DNA from: Desulfofundulus salinus
Lineage (GTDB): Bacteria; Bacillota; Desulfotomaculia; Desulfotomaculales; Desulfovirgulaceae
Length of the DNA stretch: 64,000 bases
Reading direction: 5' to 3'
NCBI RefSeq assembly: GCF_003627965.1
Contig: NZ_RBWE01000001.1
Location: 1,356,769-1,420,768, forward strand
Positions 34,561 through 44,095 of the stretch are shown here, in pieces. Both the position numbers and the translations under genes were made by a program. Position 1 is the stretch's first letter; every line of letters starts with the position of its first letter. The notes under the pieces are model-generated. The model ran no database searches. It was not told the origin of the DNA and saw only the letters and a list, made by a program, of their open reading frames with translations.

Positions 34561-35781
34561 TTGCCCGTCTATGCCTATCGGGCCCGGGATTTAACCGGCA
34601 GGGTGGTTTCCGGCCGGCTGGAAGCCAGCGGACCAAGGGAGGCGGCCAGGATACTGCAGGGCCAGCGGCTCATCCCCGTGCAGATCCGGGCCGTGCGGGG
34701 GGGCGTCAGCCTGCCTATGCGGCTGCCTTCATTCCGGCGTGGAGTCAGGCTGAGGGAGCTGGCCCTCTTCTGCCGCCAGCTTTCCACCCTGGTCAGCGCC
34801 GGCGTGCCCCTGGTGGGGGCCATGCGCATCCTGGAGCTGCAGGTGGAGGGCCGGGTGCTCAAAGAGGTGGTGCGCGGGGTGACCGCCCGCCTGGAGCAGG
34901 GACACTCCCTGGCCGAATCCTTCGGCGCCTACACCTCGGTCTTCCCCGAGATCTTCATCAGCATGGTGGAGGCCGGGGAAGTGGGCGGCGTGCTGGACGA
35001 GGTGCTGGAGAGCCTGGCCGGACATTTTGAGAGGGAACACGAGGTGAGGGAAAAGGTGAAGTCGGCCCTCACCTACCCCACCATGGTCCTGGGCTTTGCC
35101 GTGGTCATCCTCACCTTCGTGCTCACCTTCGTCCTGCCCCCCATCATCAATACCATCCAGAACCTGGGTGTGTCCCTGCCCCTGCCCACCCGGGTGGTGA
35201 TGGGAGCCAGCCGCCTGGTGGGGCGCTACTGGTACCTCCTCCCGCTGTTTCCGCTGGCGGCGGCTTTTGGCTTTCAGCGCCTGCGGGCCTCGCCCCGGGG
35301 CCGGGAGATCTGGGACCGCCTGGTCCTGAAAATGCCCGTATTCGGACCGGTGCTGAAAAAAATAATTATTGCCCGCTTCGCCCGCACCCTGGCCGCCATG
35401 CTCAAAGGCGGGGTGCCCATCATCCAGGCCCTGGAAGTGGTGAAGAAAACCGCCGGCAACCAGGTGGTGGCGGCCGGCGTGGCCAGGGCGCAGGAGAGCG
35501 TGCGGGAGGGGCAGGGCCTGGCCGGCCCCCTGGAAGAAAGCGGCATCTTCCCCCCGCTGGTCATCCGCATGATTGCCGTGGGGGAAGAAACCGGCAGCCT
35601 GGACGCGCTGCTGGTCCGCATCGGCGCCTTTTACGACCAGGAAGTGAACATCACCGTGGGCCGTCTCTCCAGCGTGCTGGAGCCGGTGCTGATTGTCTTC
35701 CTGGGCGGCATAGTGGGGTTCATCGTCCTTTCGGTGCTCCTGCCCATGTTCACCAGCATGATGCAGGGGCTGGGCAGGTAG
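34561..35781 (+). CDS. pilC: Pilus inner-membrane platform protein PilC
   Basis: Integral membrane protein that couples the ATPases to pilus growth. 406 aa, two T2SSF domains with three main membrane segments (VILTFVLTFVLPPII near residues 185-200, the LLPLFPLAAAFG segment, and a C-terminal VFLGGIVGFIVLSVLLPMF). The start is TTG 34561 giving PVYAYRARDLTGRVVSG, the usual beginning; a longer frame to 34462 would begin inside the riboswitch and is rejected. Ribosome sites GGGAGG and GAGGGGAG are nearby but not ideally spaced, so GTG 34549 is possible. Confidence 0.9.
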   Translation: MPVYAYRARDLTGRVVSGRLEASGPREAARILQGQRLIPVQIRAVRGGVSLPMRLPSFRRGVRLRELALFCRQLSTLVSAGVPLVGAMRILELQVEGRVLKEVVRGVTARLEQGHSLAESFGAYTSVFPEIFISMVEAGEVGGVLDEVLESLAGHFEREHEVREKVKSALTYPTMVLGFAVVILTFVLTFVLPPIINTIQNLGVSLPLPTRVVMGASRLVGRYWYLLPLFPLAAAFGFQRLRASPRGREIWDRLVLKMPVFGPVLKKIIIARFARTLAAMLKGGVPIIQALEVVKKTAGNQVVAAGVARAQESVREGQGLAGPLEESGIFPPLVIRMIAVGEETGSLDALLVRIGAFYDQEVNITVGRLSSVLEPVLIVFLGGIVGFIVLSVLLPMFTSMMQGLGR

Positions 35782-35841
35782 GGCGGTGGTTTCAAAGGTG
35801 TTCTTACATACTCTAACCGGCCGTTTAGGCACCGTTTCCAG

Positions 35842-35859
35842 GTCAATTATTTAATTGAC
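35842..35859. promoter_or_regulatory. Palindrome over a possible -35 of the main pilin gene
   Basis: GTCAATT and AATTGAC arms with 4 bases between overlap TTGACA (35855-35860). The -10 region is a poor match, so the promoter is tentative; a palindrome here could be an operator. Confidence 0.4.
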
Positions 35860-35902
35860 AACCCTTTTTATTAAGACACTACTTTTTGGGGAGGGAAAAA
35901 CT

Positions 35903-36400
35903 ATGCGCAAAAAACTCAAGGACAACCGCGGCTTCACCCTGGTGGAGCTGCTGGTGGTCATCGCCATCATTGGCATCCTGGCCGCCATCATCGCCCCCAA
36001 CGCCTTCAAGGCCATTGAAAAGGGCAAGGTGGCGGCGGCGGAAGCGGATTACAAGGCCATCAAGGCGGCGGCGCTGAACTACTATACAGATACAGGTAAA
36101 TGGCCTATGGCTACTGATAATTCTTGGTCCGACGAAACAGAGTGTTTTGTTACAGGAAAATCAGATTCTTCCCAGAACCCCGCTGGCTGGAACGGCCCCT
36201 ACCTGGAGCGCTGGCCCAGCAAGAACCCGTGGGGCGGGACTTATACTTTTAAAAATGAAAGCTCAAAAAGAAGTCTTGAACTTAATTCTGTCCCCTCCAG
36301 CGCCGCAACTAAAATGAAAGCTGACCTTGGCAATGATGTAGTCGAGATAGACGGTTCGGGTGCTACTGTCACCGTCGACATTCTAATCTCGAAGGACTAA
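35903..36400 (+). CDS. Type IV pilin / GspG-like major pseudopilin
   Basis: A class III-type prepilin: short basic leader [10 protein letters not shown], cleavage before [19 protein letters not shown], and mature Glu5. The later part, [25 protein letters not shown], is characteristic of GspG-type major pseudopilins. 165 aa. ATG 35903 has GGGGAGGG upstream. Positioned directly after pilC, so it is likely the main pilin under the riboswitch, although it may also have its own promoter. Confidence 0.88.
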   Translation: MRKKLKDNRGFTLVELLVVIAIIGILAAIIAPNAFKAIEKGKVAAAEADYKAIKAAALNYYTDTGKWPMATDNSWSDETECFVTGKSDSSQNPAGWNGPYLERWPSKNPWGGTYTFKNESSKRSLELNSVPSSAATKMKADLGNDVVEIDGSGATVTVDILISKD

Positions 36401-36653
36401 GAAGTTGTAATGTTATAAAAGTGATGTTGTGTCGTTTCTCTGAAGTAAGAGAGCGGCTAGAGCAAAGTACCGGTGAAATCTTTGAGTAAAAGCAGCGAGC
36501 ATGCAACGGAGATATTGCGCGGTCGGAGTAGTCTGCCTGCGGCGTTCGGGTGCCGGGGCAGGCTACCCGGCCCCACCTTAATCTGCCCCGCCATTTTCCG
36601 GCAGGGGTGGGTGGTGAGTAGATGCGATTTCTTCCGGGGAAGGATGTGAGCCG
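36401..36653. other. Intergenic stretch with a long hairpin
   Basis: No intact gene. A strong hairpin with arms GTAGTCTGCCTGCGGC and GCCGGGGCAGGCTAC lies near 36525-36568, followed by GGGG/CCCC-rich segments. No T run follows, so it is not an obvious terminator. I could not match it to a riboswitch. Confidence 0.4.
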
Positions 36654-36779
36654 GTGAGGTTTCGTCTATCAAACCTGCGCCGCGATCAGCGCGGCTTCAC
36701 CCTGGTGGAGCTTCTGGTGGTCATCGAACCTTTAAGTACGCCTGCAATGCTTCATGTAGTAGACGAGGAATGGTTATGA
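36654..36779 (+). pseudogene. Truncated prepilin N-terminus
   Basis: A GTG-start frame gives [20 protein letters not shown], then VVIE and an unrelated end (41 aa). It has the full leader, cleavage site and half of the hydrophobic helix of a pilin, then loses the rest. It overlaps the start of the next pseudopilin gene. Probably a degenerated extra pilin rather than a working one. Confidence 0.65.
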
Positions 36780-37162
36780 TTATGCGTACATTTTCCAGAC
36801 ATGACCGCGCCTTTACCCTGATCGAGGTCCTGGTGGCCGCCGCCATTCTGGTGCTGGTGGCGGCCACTGCCGTAAATCTGATGGTTTCGGGCAAAATGGC
36901 GGCTAAAGCAGCCTGGGAGGACACGGTGGCCGTTAACGCCGCCCAGGCCGTGATGGAGGAACTGCTGGCCGGCTCCCTTGCCGGCGGCGAAAGGCAGGAT
37001 GAACCGCGGCCCTTTCCCGGCGCGTCCGGTTATACTTACACATATTCGGTAGAGACCTATCAGCCGGATGATCGGCTGGTCCAGGTGCGGGTCAACGTCC
37101 ACTACCGGCACCAGGGGCGGGAGCGGCAGCTGGAACTGGTAACGCTGAAACGCAGGGGATGA
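36776..37162 (+). CDS. PilV-type minor pseudopilin
   Basis: About 129 aa. Prepilin signature RHDRAFTLIEVLVAAAILVLVAATAV with Glu5, then a soluble part with a strand-rich C-terminus (YSVETYQPDDRLVQVRVNVHYRHQ). Such minor pilins prime fibre assembly. ATG 36776 has GAGGA upstream; alternatives at 36770 and 36782. Partly overlaps the truncated pilin upstream. Confidence 0.82.
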   Translation: MIMRTFSRHDRAFTLIEVLVAAAILVLVAATAVNLMVSGKMAAKAAWEDTVAVNAAQAVMEELLAGSLAGGERQDEPRPFPGASGYTYTYSVETYQPDDRLVQVRVNVHYRHQGRERQLELVTLKRRG

Positions 37163-37202
37163 CGGCCGGCGCAAATTTGATGAGTTGGCGGGACGAGGCC
37201 TG

Positions 37203-37817
37203 ATGGGACCGGTTAAAAAAGTTGCAGTGCGCAGAGCGGTTGGCGATAATAACGCGGCTATAACCGCTAAAGGAGCCGGGTACGTAAAATATGGCACGGC
37301 TGATACACCGGCCTCTGGTCGGCGGGCCGCCCTGCCGGGACTGGCGGTTGACCGCCGGGGCCTGACGCTGATCGAGGTTCTGGTGACGGCCGTCCTTCTT
37401 TCTTTAATCCTGGGGGCGGCCTATTTCGTCGTCGACAGCACCATGCTCAACTGGAAAAAAGGCGACGAGCAGGTTGACGTGCAGCAGAACCTGCGGCTGG
37501 CCATGGACCGGCTGACCCGGGAACTGAGGGTCAGTGCAGGGGTGGACGAAATAAATCCCCAATCATACATCATTTTTAAGAGCCCGGACAATACAAAATA
37601 CATCAAGTATTATCTTTACGGCGGCGAGATCAAGCGGGCCACCAGCACTGATAAAGCCTCCTGGCAAGGGAATAATCCCGTGGCCGGGCGGGTTCAGGCG
37701 GTATCATTCCAGGGAGTTACCGGCTTGCCGGCTACGGTGGAGATAAAGCTCACCGGCACCAACGGTTTTGTCTTAACTTCCCGTGTGACCGTGCGGATGA
37801 TGCGCGAACAAAATTGA
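37203..37817 (+). CDS. PilW-type minor prepilin
   Basis: About 204 aa. The prepilin motif RRGLTLIEVLVTAVLLSLIL is present, preceded by an unusually long N-terminal leader of about 50 residues. The mature part (DEQVDVQQNLRLAMDRLTRELR) is typical of PilW/GspJ-type proteins. ATG 37203 is chosen; TTG 37185 is possible and so is a start nearer the motif. Next in the pilin series. Confidence 0.75.
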   Translation: MGPVKKVAVRRAVGDNNAAITAKGAGYVKYGTADTPASGRRAALPGLAVDRRGLTLIEVLVTAVLLSLILGAAYFVVDSTMLNWKKGDEQVDVQQNLRLAMDRLTRELRVSAGVDEINPQSYIIFKSPDNTKYIKYYLYGGEIKRATSTDKASWQGNNPVAGRVQAVSFQGVTGLPATVEIKLTGTNGFVLTSRVTVRMMREQN

Positions 37818-37870
37818 TTTTTCCGGGAATAGATGTTCTGTATGGAAGTGATTTGGGAGGGCGACCTGTA

Positions 37871-39229
37871 TTGACCGGCGGGCAAAAGGGAAAATTCGAG
37901 AGCGGGCAGGTATGCCGGAGGCTCCCTGCTTTCTGGAAAAACATGCGTGCCGGAGCACAAAAAGGCGCGGCCCTGGTCACGGTGATCCTGCTCACCCTCC
38001 TGCTCCTGGTCTTTGCCGGCTCCCTGGTCCAGCTGACCACGGTGGACAAAAGAATGTCCGCCAGCCAGGTAGCCATGACCCAGGCCCTTTATTTGGCCGA
38101 GGCGGGAGTGGAAATGATGGTCGTCCGGCTGGCCGGGAATTTTGATGCCGGGCCGCCGTCCACGCCAATCGTGCTGGGGAACGGCCGGATTTCCAAAATT
38201 ACCGTGAACCCGGTGGACGCCAGCACCAGAGAGATCCTGGCCGAGGGGCGGGCGGGCAACGCCCGCAAGGCACTCAAAGTGCGGGTGCAGCGCACGGCTA
38301 CTCCCGTGCTGCAGAACGCCCTTTGTGCCGGAAATTCCCCTAACTTAAGCGGCAACGTATCTATTAGCGGTAACTTGTTGATTAACGGCAATTTGGAAAC
38401 TGGCTCCAGTATAAGCCTTACCAATTCCAGGCTGGTGGTGGTGAAGGGCAATCTGGATAATAAAAATGGTAGCATCAACATTTTGTCCGGAGGCAGCCTT
38501 TTGGTGGGAGGCAACCTCTATAATAGACACGGCCGCATTGAAACACCGGGCTACCTCCAGGCAGACGGTGCCATCGATAATTCTTCAGGCACCGTGATTT
38601 TCTCCCCCGGCGGGACCTACTTCACCCCCGCCACGCAATATCCGGCGGGCACGTTTATCATTCAAAATGACGGCCAGGTACCCCGGCTGGACGGCCCGCG
38701 GGAAAATATTGCTGCCCTTGTAGAGCCGGCCGCCCTTCTGGATCCAGCGGGAAAAGTGGCTGCCTACCAGGGCTATCCCCGTTTGGGTGTAACCGAAACG
38801 GGAAACAGGTTCGAGAGCAATCTTACCGGCAGGTCTGCCGGGACCTATTACCTGGACACCGGTGGAAAGGAACTCTGGCTTGAGGGTACATACAGCGGGA
38901 AATGGGTTATTGCCGTTAAAGGGAACGTGGAGATCAGCGGCGATTTGCAGCCGGCAAATGCAGGCCGGGACGTCCTGGTTTTGCATGTAGACGGTACGGT
39001 TAGCGTACACGGGAATGAAAACGTCAGCGCCGTTATATATGCGTGCCGGTTCGAAGCCGGCGGGAGCAGTACCATCAGGGGGACGGTGGTTGCCCAATCT
39101 TTTGATGTCAGTGGTAACGTAAGCCTGATCCAGGATAATGACCTGATCCAGAACGCCGTTCCCGTCCTGCCGTCAGACCTGGTCACTGTGAAAATTATTT
39201 CCTGGCAGGAGGAATACCCCGTATTTTGA
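37871..39229 (+). CDS. PilX-like pilus-associated protein
   Basis: About 452 aa. The N-terminal hydrophobic helix GAALVTVILLTLLLLVFAGSL is followed by KRMSASQVAMTQALYLAEAG, typical of PilX N-terminal domains (no Glu5-type pilin). The remainder is rich in short strands (SGNVSISGNLLINGN, GGSLLVGGNLYNRHG), resembling a parallel beta-helix. TTG 37871 with GGGAGGG 9 bases upstream is preferred; ATG 37946 is an alternative. It probably acts at the pilus base or tip. Confidence 0.75.
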   Translation: MTGGQKGKFESGQVCRRLPAFWKNMRAGAQKGAALVTVILLTLLLLVFAGSLVQLTTVDKRMSASQVAMTQALYLAEAGVEMMVVRLAGNFDAGPPSTPIVLGNGRISKITVNPVDASTREILAEGRAGNARKALKVRVQRTATPVLQNALCAGNSPNLSGNVSISGNLLINGNLETGSSISLTNSRLVVVKGNLDNKNGSINILSGGSLLVGGNLYNRHGRIETPGYLQADGAIDNSSGTVIFSPGGTYFTPATQYPAGTFIIQNDGQVPRLDGPRENIAALVEPAALLDPAGKVAAYQGYPRLGVTETGNRFESNLTGRSAGTYYLDTGGKELWLEGTYSGKWVIAVKGNVEISGDLQPANAGRDVLVLHVDGTVSVHGNENVSAVIYACRFEAGGSSTIRGTVVAQSFDVSGNVSLIQDNDLIQNAVPVLPSDLVTVKIISWQEEYPVF

Positions 39230-39329
39230 TTTCCCGAGCCTGCCCGTACGTCCTGAAAATTTGGTAACATATCCATTTCAGGGTTTCCTTTAAGCAGGAC
39301 TTTTTTACTTTCGCCACGAAAATATATGC

Positions 39330-39824
39330 ATGTTTCGGCAGTGTTCGTTCCCAAAAGTTATATCCTCGCCCGGGGGCATTACTTTACTCGAGGTTCTTGT
39401 CTCCACGGCCATCAGTGCCACCCTGCTTTTAATTGCGGTGCCCGCCGTACTTAACGGTTTGAGCAAGTACGCCCTGTACACCAGCGCCCGCCAGATAGCT
39501 ACAGATATTCGCGGCTGGCAGCAACAGGCCCTTTCCGCAGGGGATACCATGTCTACTTACAGCATACAGTTTGATCCTTTCAACGACGCCTATCATTTAA
39601 TGATTAATAATGTATCCAGACAAAAGCAGTGTCTCCCTGTTTACCTGGACCTGGTCTCGACAAATTTTCCGTCCAATGAGCTTAAATTTAACCTGCGGGG
39701 GATCCCCATTTCCGGTGGCGGGACGGTTACCTTGAGTGAAAAATTGACCCGAAGACGGTATTACGTCATTGTCGCCCCTGTTACCGGAAGGGTGCGAGTT
39801 TCTCCTCTGCCTCCGGCAGGTTAA
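39330..39824 (+). CDS. GspH/FimT-type pseudopilin
   Basis: A 164-aa prepilin-like protein: SPGGITLLEVLVSTAISATLLLIAV is the leader/helix junction with the conserved Glu, and a GspH-type C-terminal domain follows (YYVIVAPVTGRVRVSP). The ribosome site is weak. It ends the pilin set and precedes pilM by 30 bases. Confidence 0.78.
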   Translation: MFRQCSFPKVISSPGGITLLEVLVSTAISATLLLIAVPAVLNGLSKYALYTSARQIATDIRGWQQQALSAGDTMSTYSIQFDPFNDAYHLMINNVSRQKQCLPVYLDLVSTNFPSNELKFNLRGIPISGGGTVTLSEKLTRRRYYVIVAPVTGRVRVSPLPPAG

Positions 39825-39854
39825 TCCAGATTATTTAATAATGGAAGGTCACCA

Positions 39855-40919
39855 ATGTTCAGAAGCAAAACTTTTACTGCTGTTGACATCGGAGCGGGCG
39901 AAATCAAAATTGCGGTTCTTTCCTGCTGCCGCCGGAGGGTGATCTGCAACCTGCTGCATCGTTACTTGAGCCCCGGCATGGAGCACCTGGAAGAGGACAG
40001 GACTGATGAACTGGCCGCAGCTCTCAAGGCGGCCTTTAAATCTGCACCCGGAGCAGGAAGAAAGGTAATTACCGCCATCGGGGGGCAAGGAGTGATTACC
40101 CGGCAGCTGCGCCTGCCGGCAATGCCAATGAAGGAACTGGAACAGGCGGTCGTGTGGGAGGCGGAGAAACTGGTGCCGCTGCCCGTCGATGAACTGGTAA
40201 TCCGGCCCGTGGTGCTTGGGGAAAGCCAGAACGGAGAAAGCGGGCTGTTTCATGTCCTCCTGGTGGCCGTAAGAAAAGAACTTGTCTACCGTTATTACGA
40301 GGCCTTCGACCGGGCCGGCCTGCAGGTTACGGCCATCGACCTGCATCACCTGGCCCTGTGGCGGGTCTTTCACGGTTCTTTTGGATACCCGGTTCATGAC
40401 GGTGGGGTACGGGCAGTGCTGGATCTGGGTTTTTCTTCCGGTCAGTTTATCGTTTTAAAAGGACAGGAACTGGTTTATGTGCGTTCTTTGCCGGTCGAAT
40501 TGGGAAGGTTGCTGCCCGCGGGCGTTTTTGAACCGGCACCGGCAGAACCTGCACCACCCCCCGGGGGTGAGGAAATACCGGGCGGGGAAGCCGCTGCCGC
40601 TGCGGAAGAACTGTCCGGTGAATATGCCGGTTATGATGAAGCACAGTTCGAACTTTTGGGGGAGCTGGTACGGGAGATCCGCCGCTCCCTGGACTTTTAC
40701 CAGCTGCAGGAGCGGGACAACCCGGTGGAAACCCTGGTGGTTACCGGCGGCTTCAGCAAAATCAAGGGGTTACCTGCTTATCTGGCTGACCAGCTGGGAA
40801 TAAGAGTGGCGGCCGGTTTTCCCCGGCTGCCCTTCCGGGATGTTAAGAATACTCCCCAGGTGCTGGACCCGGGCTTTTCCGTGGCGGTGGGCCTGGCTTT
40901 GCGGGAGGTGCTAAAGTGA
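39855..40919 (+). CDS. pilM: PilM, actin-like pilus assembly protein
   Basis: 354 aa. FtsA/actin-type fold: TAVDIGAGEIKIAVL at the N-terminus, AVLDLGFSSGQFIVL in the middle and VVTGGFSKIKGLPAYLADQLG at the end are the ATPase phosphate and adenosine loops. An acidic Ala/Pro-rich loop (about residues 215-250) interrupts the second half. It overlaps pilN by 4 bases, so the two are coupled. Confidence 0.9.
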   Translation: MFRSKTFTAVDIGAGEIKIAVLSCCRRRVICNLLHRYLSPGMEHLEEDRTDELAAALKAAFKSAPGAGRKVITAIGGQGVITRQLRLPAMPMKELEQAVVWEAEKLVPLPVDELVIRPVVLGESQNGESGLFHVLLVAVRKELVYRYYEAFDRAGLQVTAIDLHHLALWRVFHGSFGYPVHDGGVRAVLDLGFSSGQFIVLKGQELVYVRSLPVELGRLLPAGVFEPAPAEPAPPPGGEEIPGGEAAAAAEELSGEYAGYDEAQFELLGELVREIRRSLDFYQLQERDNPVETLVVTGGFSKIKGLPAYLADQLGIRVAAGFPRLPFRDVKNTPQVLDPGFSVAVGLALREVLK

Positions 40920-41698
40920 ATTACCGGGTTAACCTCCTGCCTGCGGAACTGCAACCCGGGCCCGTCCTGGAACCGAAACGCCTGCTGTTGATTTCACTGG
41001 CTACCCTCACAGCAGGGGGGCTTGTTACTGCCTGTGTCTTTTGGGGCATAAATTTTCACCACATGCGTATTGAGCTGGCTGCCGTCAAGCGGCAGGTGCC
41101 CAAACTCCAGGAAACGGTTGCCCGGCTGGAGGAGCTCAAGAAACAGCGCCAGGAGCTGGAGGCGGCGTCCGGTGAACTGGAACGCCTGCTCCAGCAAAGG
41201 CACACCTGGTCCAGAATGTTGCTGGACCTCAATAAAGTGGTCCCCCGGGAAATCTGGCTGACTGCTCTGCGATTGCAGGCGGCTGGAAATGTTTCAGGAG
41301 CAGGCCAGAATGTGACCGGACCCGCCACCGCTCAAAAACCGGGTTCCGTTCCCTCCCTGCTGCAGAGCAGCCTGGAGCATGATGCACTCCAGCAGGTATC
41401 CGCTCAGCCCGGGGCACCGGCAGCCGTGCCGGCAAGCCAGGGCGGGGAAACCGGGCAGCCGGGGCAGGCAGGCAGCCAGGTCCGGCGCGAGGACGGGAAT
41501 GCCATTCCCCAGCCGCCCGATACTTTAACCCTGGAAGGCAACACTACCTCCCTGGCCGCCGTGGGGGTATTCATTTATCACCTGGGAAAACTACCCTATT
41601 TCTCCCGGGTTGACCTGAACGAAATTAAATACGATGAGACAAAGGGCGTCGCCACTTTTAGTATTTCCGCCCGCCTAAAAGGGGGCGGTGGGGGTTGA
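40916..41698 (+). CDS. pilN: PilN, pilus alignment complex protein
   Basis: 260 aa. A single membrane span (LLLISLATLTAGGLVTACVFW) and a long coiled coil (KLQETVARLEELKKQRQELEAA, truncated here) precede a C-terminal ferredoxin-like domain with YFSRVDLNEIKYDE. A Gln/Pro/Gly-rich linker lies around residues 135-200. Binds PilM and PilO in the inner membrane. Confidence 0.85.
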   Translation: MNYRVNLLPAELQPGPVLEPKRLLLISLATLTAGGLVTACVFWGINFHHMRIELAAVKRQVPKLQETVARLEELKKQRQELEAASGELERLLQQRHTWSRMLLDLNKVVPREIWLTALRLQAAGNVSGAGQNVTGPATAQKPGSVPSLLQSSLEHDALQQVSAQPGAPAAVPASQGGETGQPGQAGSQVRREDGNAIPQPPDTLTLEGNTTSLAAVGVFIYHLGKLPYFSRVDLNEIKYDETKGVATFSISARLKGGGGG

Positions 41699-42444
41699 TG
41701 GCACGCGGCCTGGATAAGAAGACCAGAACCATACTCATTCTTTTACTGTTGCTGGCCTTTATTTATGCCGGTTACCGTTTCGTAATAATGACCCAAATCC
41801 AGGCTTACCAGAAGACAAAAACCGAGTTGAACGAAGCCAGGGCCCTCATTTCCCGGTTGTCCGCCAGGGCCGGTTCCCTGGAAGAGGAAAAAAAGGTCCT
41901 GGAAAAGGCCAGAAAGCGTTTTCTGGAGCTGAACAACAGATTCAACACCGATATGCAGGACGGCCAGTTTCTCGTTCAGTTCAGCCGTGTGACGGAAAAA
42001 AACCGGGTACTGGTGTTGAAATTTAAACCGCTGGCCATCGTGGACAGGGGATATGTGCTGGTTTTGCCTGTGGAAATAGAGCTGAGAGGTTTGTTTCCCC
42101 AGGTGACGCTGGTGATCGACTATCTGGAAAATCTCCCCAACCTGAGTGAGCTGCGCAATATTCAAATTACCCGTTACGAGCCTGAAAATGCGGGTGGACA
42201 GTCCCCGGCACTGCCCGATGGTACGGTGACGGCAAGTACGACGCTGCTGCTCTACTCCCGGCCGACTCCCGCCGGGCGCCTGCAGCTGGAGGAGGTCAGA
42301 CGCTGGGCCCTGGGCCGTTCCAACCCCTTCTTTTCAGGCCGGCCGCCTGTTTCTCCTGCATTGCCGGAACAGGCGGCGGAGCCGGCTGGCCGGGAGCCTG
42401 TTCCGGCGTCTGCACCGGAGCGAGCGGGAGCCAAAACAGGGTAG
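41698..42444 (+). CDS. pilO: PilO, pilus alignment complex protein
   Basis: About 248 aa. One N-terminal membrane segment (TILILLLLLAFIYAGYRF), a coiled coil and a PilO-type domain (VLVLPVEIELRGLFPQVTLVIDYLENL). A Pro/Ala-rich tail ends the protein. ATG 41698 shares an A with the pilN stop. No pilQ or pilP follows, in keeping with a single-membrane Gram-positive cell. Confidence 0.85.
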   Translation: MARGLDKKTRTILILLLLLAFIYAGYRFVIMTQIQAYQKTKTELNEARALISRLSARAGSLEEEKKVLEKARKRFLELNNRFNTDMQDGQFLVQFSRVTEKNRVLVLKFKPLAIVDRGYVLVLPVEIELRGLFPQVTLVIDYLENLPNLSELRNIQITRYEPENAGGQSPALPDGTVTASTTLLLYSRPTPAGRLQLEEVRRWALGRSNPFFSGRPPVSPALPEQAAEPAGREPVPASAPERAGAKTG

Positions 42445-42638
42445 TTGGAAAGTGGGGATAACTCAGGGTATAATCTTGTAAAAAGTCGGTTCAAAACCCC
42501 GGTTGCACCGCATCTGCCATTGCCTGTTTTAAAGAAATGGGCTTAATTTAGGTTATAGTAAAGAGGTATAAATGTTAAATTCTTACTAACAATATTACTT
42601 AATGTGCATTGATTAATCCCACCAGGAGGTGATTCTTT
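42445..42638. other. Intergenic region before tldD
   Basis: About 190 AT-rich bases. A TATAGT-like -10 candidate lies near 42560, but without a convincing -35. The end contains AGGAGGTG, the ribosome site of tldD. Nothing else is seen. Confidence 0.4.
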
Positions 42639-44057
42639 TTGGTCGACGAACAGTTGTTGAAAGAAGTTCTGGATCTCGCCCTGGCCAGCGGGGGAGATTT
42701 TGCCGATATTTTTGTCGAGCACAAACGGGCTACGGGTGTCGGCCTTGAAGGCGGCAAGATTGAGCGGGTCCATTCGGGCATAGACATGGGTGCCGGCATC
42801 CGCGTGATTAACGGTGATTCCACGGCCTATGCCTATACCAACGACCTGAGCAGGGAAGGCCTCCTCGAGGCCGCCCGCATTGTCAGTCATGCTTCCCGGG
42901 GGGAGAAAAAGGACTACCACCTGGACCTGCGCCGGGTGCGGCCACTGGTGGATTTTTCTATAGCAGAGCGTCCCGATGCGGTCAAGCCGGAACGCAAGGT
43001 GGAGGCGGTCCAGGCCGCCGACCGGGCCGCCCGGGCCGTGGATGTGGAGAAAATCAAGCAGGTAATGGTGGGCTACGGGGACGTGGTCCAGAAGGTGATC
43101 ATTGCCAACAGCGCCGGTGAATATGTGGAAGACGAGCGCATCCGCACCCGCCTGATGGTGCAGGTGGTGGCCGCCGAGGGGCCGACCATTCAAACGGGTT
43201 ACGAGGCCGTGGGCGGCCTGACCGGCTTTGAGCTGCTGGAGCGTTATCACCCCGAGTCGGTGGCGGAAATCGCGGCCCGGCGGGCCGTGGAGATGCTCAG
43301 GGCAAAGGAGGCCCCCAGCGGTAAAATGCCCGTGGTGATGGCCGGGGAGGCCGGGGGGACCATGGTTCACGAAGCCTGCGGCCACGGCCTGGAAGCGGAT
43401 CTGGTACAGAAGAAGCTTTCGGTTTATGCCGGCAAAAAGGGTCAAAAGGTGGCTGCCGACATTGTTACCGTTATCGATGACGCCAGCATGGCCGGCCATT
43501 ACGGTTCCTACCGCTTTGACGACGAGGGAGTGCCGGCCCGGAAAGTAACCCTGATTGAAAAAGGCGAGCTTACGGACTACATGTACGACCGGCTCACCGC
43601 TTCGCGGGAAGGGAAAGCATCCAACGGCCACGGCCGCCGGGAGTCCTACCAGCACAAACCCATCCCCCGCATGGGCAATACGTACATAGCCCCGGGCAGG
43701 ATGGACCCGGAAAAGATCATCCGGGAGACAAAAAATGGTCTTCTGGTGAAGAAAATGGGCGGCGGCCAGGTGAATACCACCACCGGGGATTTTGTTTTTG
43801 ACGTGGCCGAGGGGTACCTGATTCAGGACGGGGAAGTGGGCCCCATGGTGCGTGGTGCTACTTTAACGGGCAACGGCCCCGAAGTCCTGCGCATCGTGGA
43901 GATGATCGGCAAGGACCTGGGCTTCACCATCGGTACCTGCGGCAAGGACGGGCAGGGGGTACCGGTAAGCGACGCCCAGCCCACCATGGCCATCAAGGAG
44001 CTCATCGTGGGCGGCACAAGCCACAGCCGGCCCAGCGGCAGGATCCGGCGCCTGTAG
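42639..44057 (+). CDS. tldD: TldD metalloprotease
   Basis: 472 aa. The zinc motif HEACGH in GGTMVHEACGHGLEADL identifies TldD; the active subunit of the TldD/TldE heterodimer that degrades unfolded peptides and matures some peptide natural products. TTG 42639 with AGGAGGTG upstream. A Uma2-type gene, a DUF3243 gene and a YabG fragment lie between it and tldE. Confidence 0.93.
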   Translation: MVDEQLLKEVLDLALASGGDFADIFVEHKRATGVGLEGGKIERVHSGIDMGAGIRVINGDSTAYAYTNDLSREGLLEAARIVSHASRGEKKDYHLDLRRVRPLVDFSIAERPDAVKPERKVEAVQAADRAARAVDVEKIKQVMVGYGDVVQKVIIANSAGEYVEDERIRTRLMVQVVAAEGPTIQTGYEAVGGLTGFELLERYHPESVAEIAARRAVEMLRAKEAPSGKMPVVMAGEAGGTMVHEACGHGLEADLVQKKLSVYAGKKGQKVAADIVTVIDDASMAGHYGSYRFDDEGVPARKVTLIEKGELTDYMYDRLTASREGKASNGHGRRESYQHKPIPRMGNTYIAPGRMDPEKIIRETKNGLLVKKMGGGQVNTTTGDFVFDVAEGYLIQDGEVGPMVRGATLTGNGPEVLRIVEMIGKDLGFTIGTCGKDGQGVPVSDAQPTMAIKELIVGGTSHSRPSGRIRRL

Positions 44058-44095
44058 GACCGTCGGTCACAGGCAAAAGCTAAGGGGGGGCAATA

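Noticed and set aside
36401-36653. Possible second c-di-GMP aptamer upstream of the truncated pilin
   Set aside because: GAGCAAAG and some loops look similar, but the GGCGCAAAGCC and CCATGG...GGGCTGCC blocks are missing.
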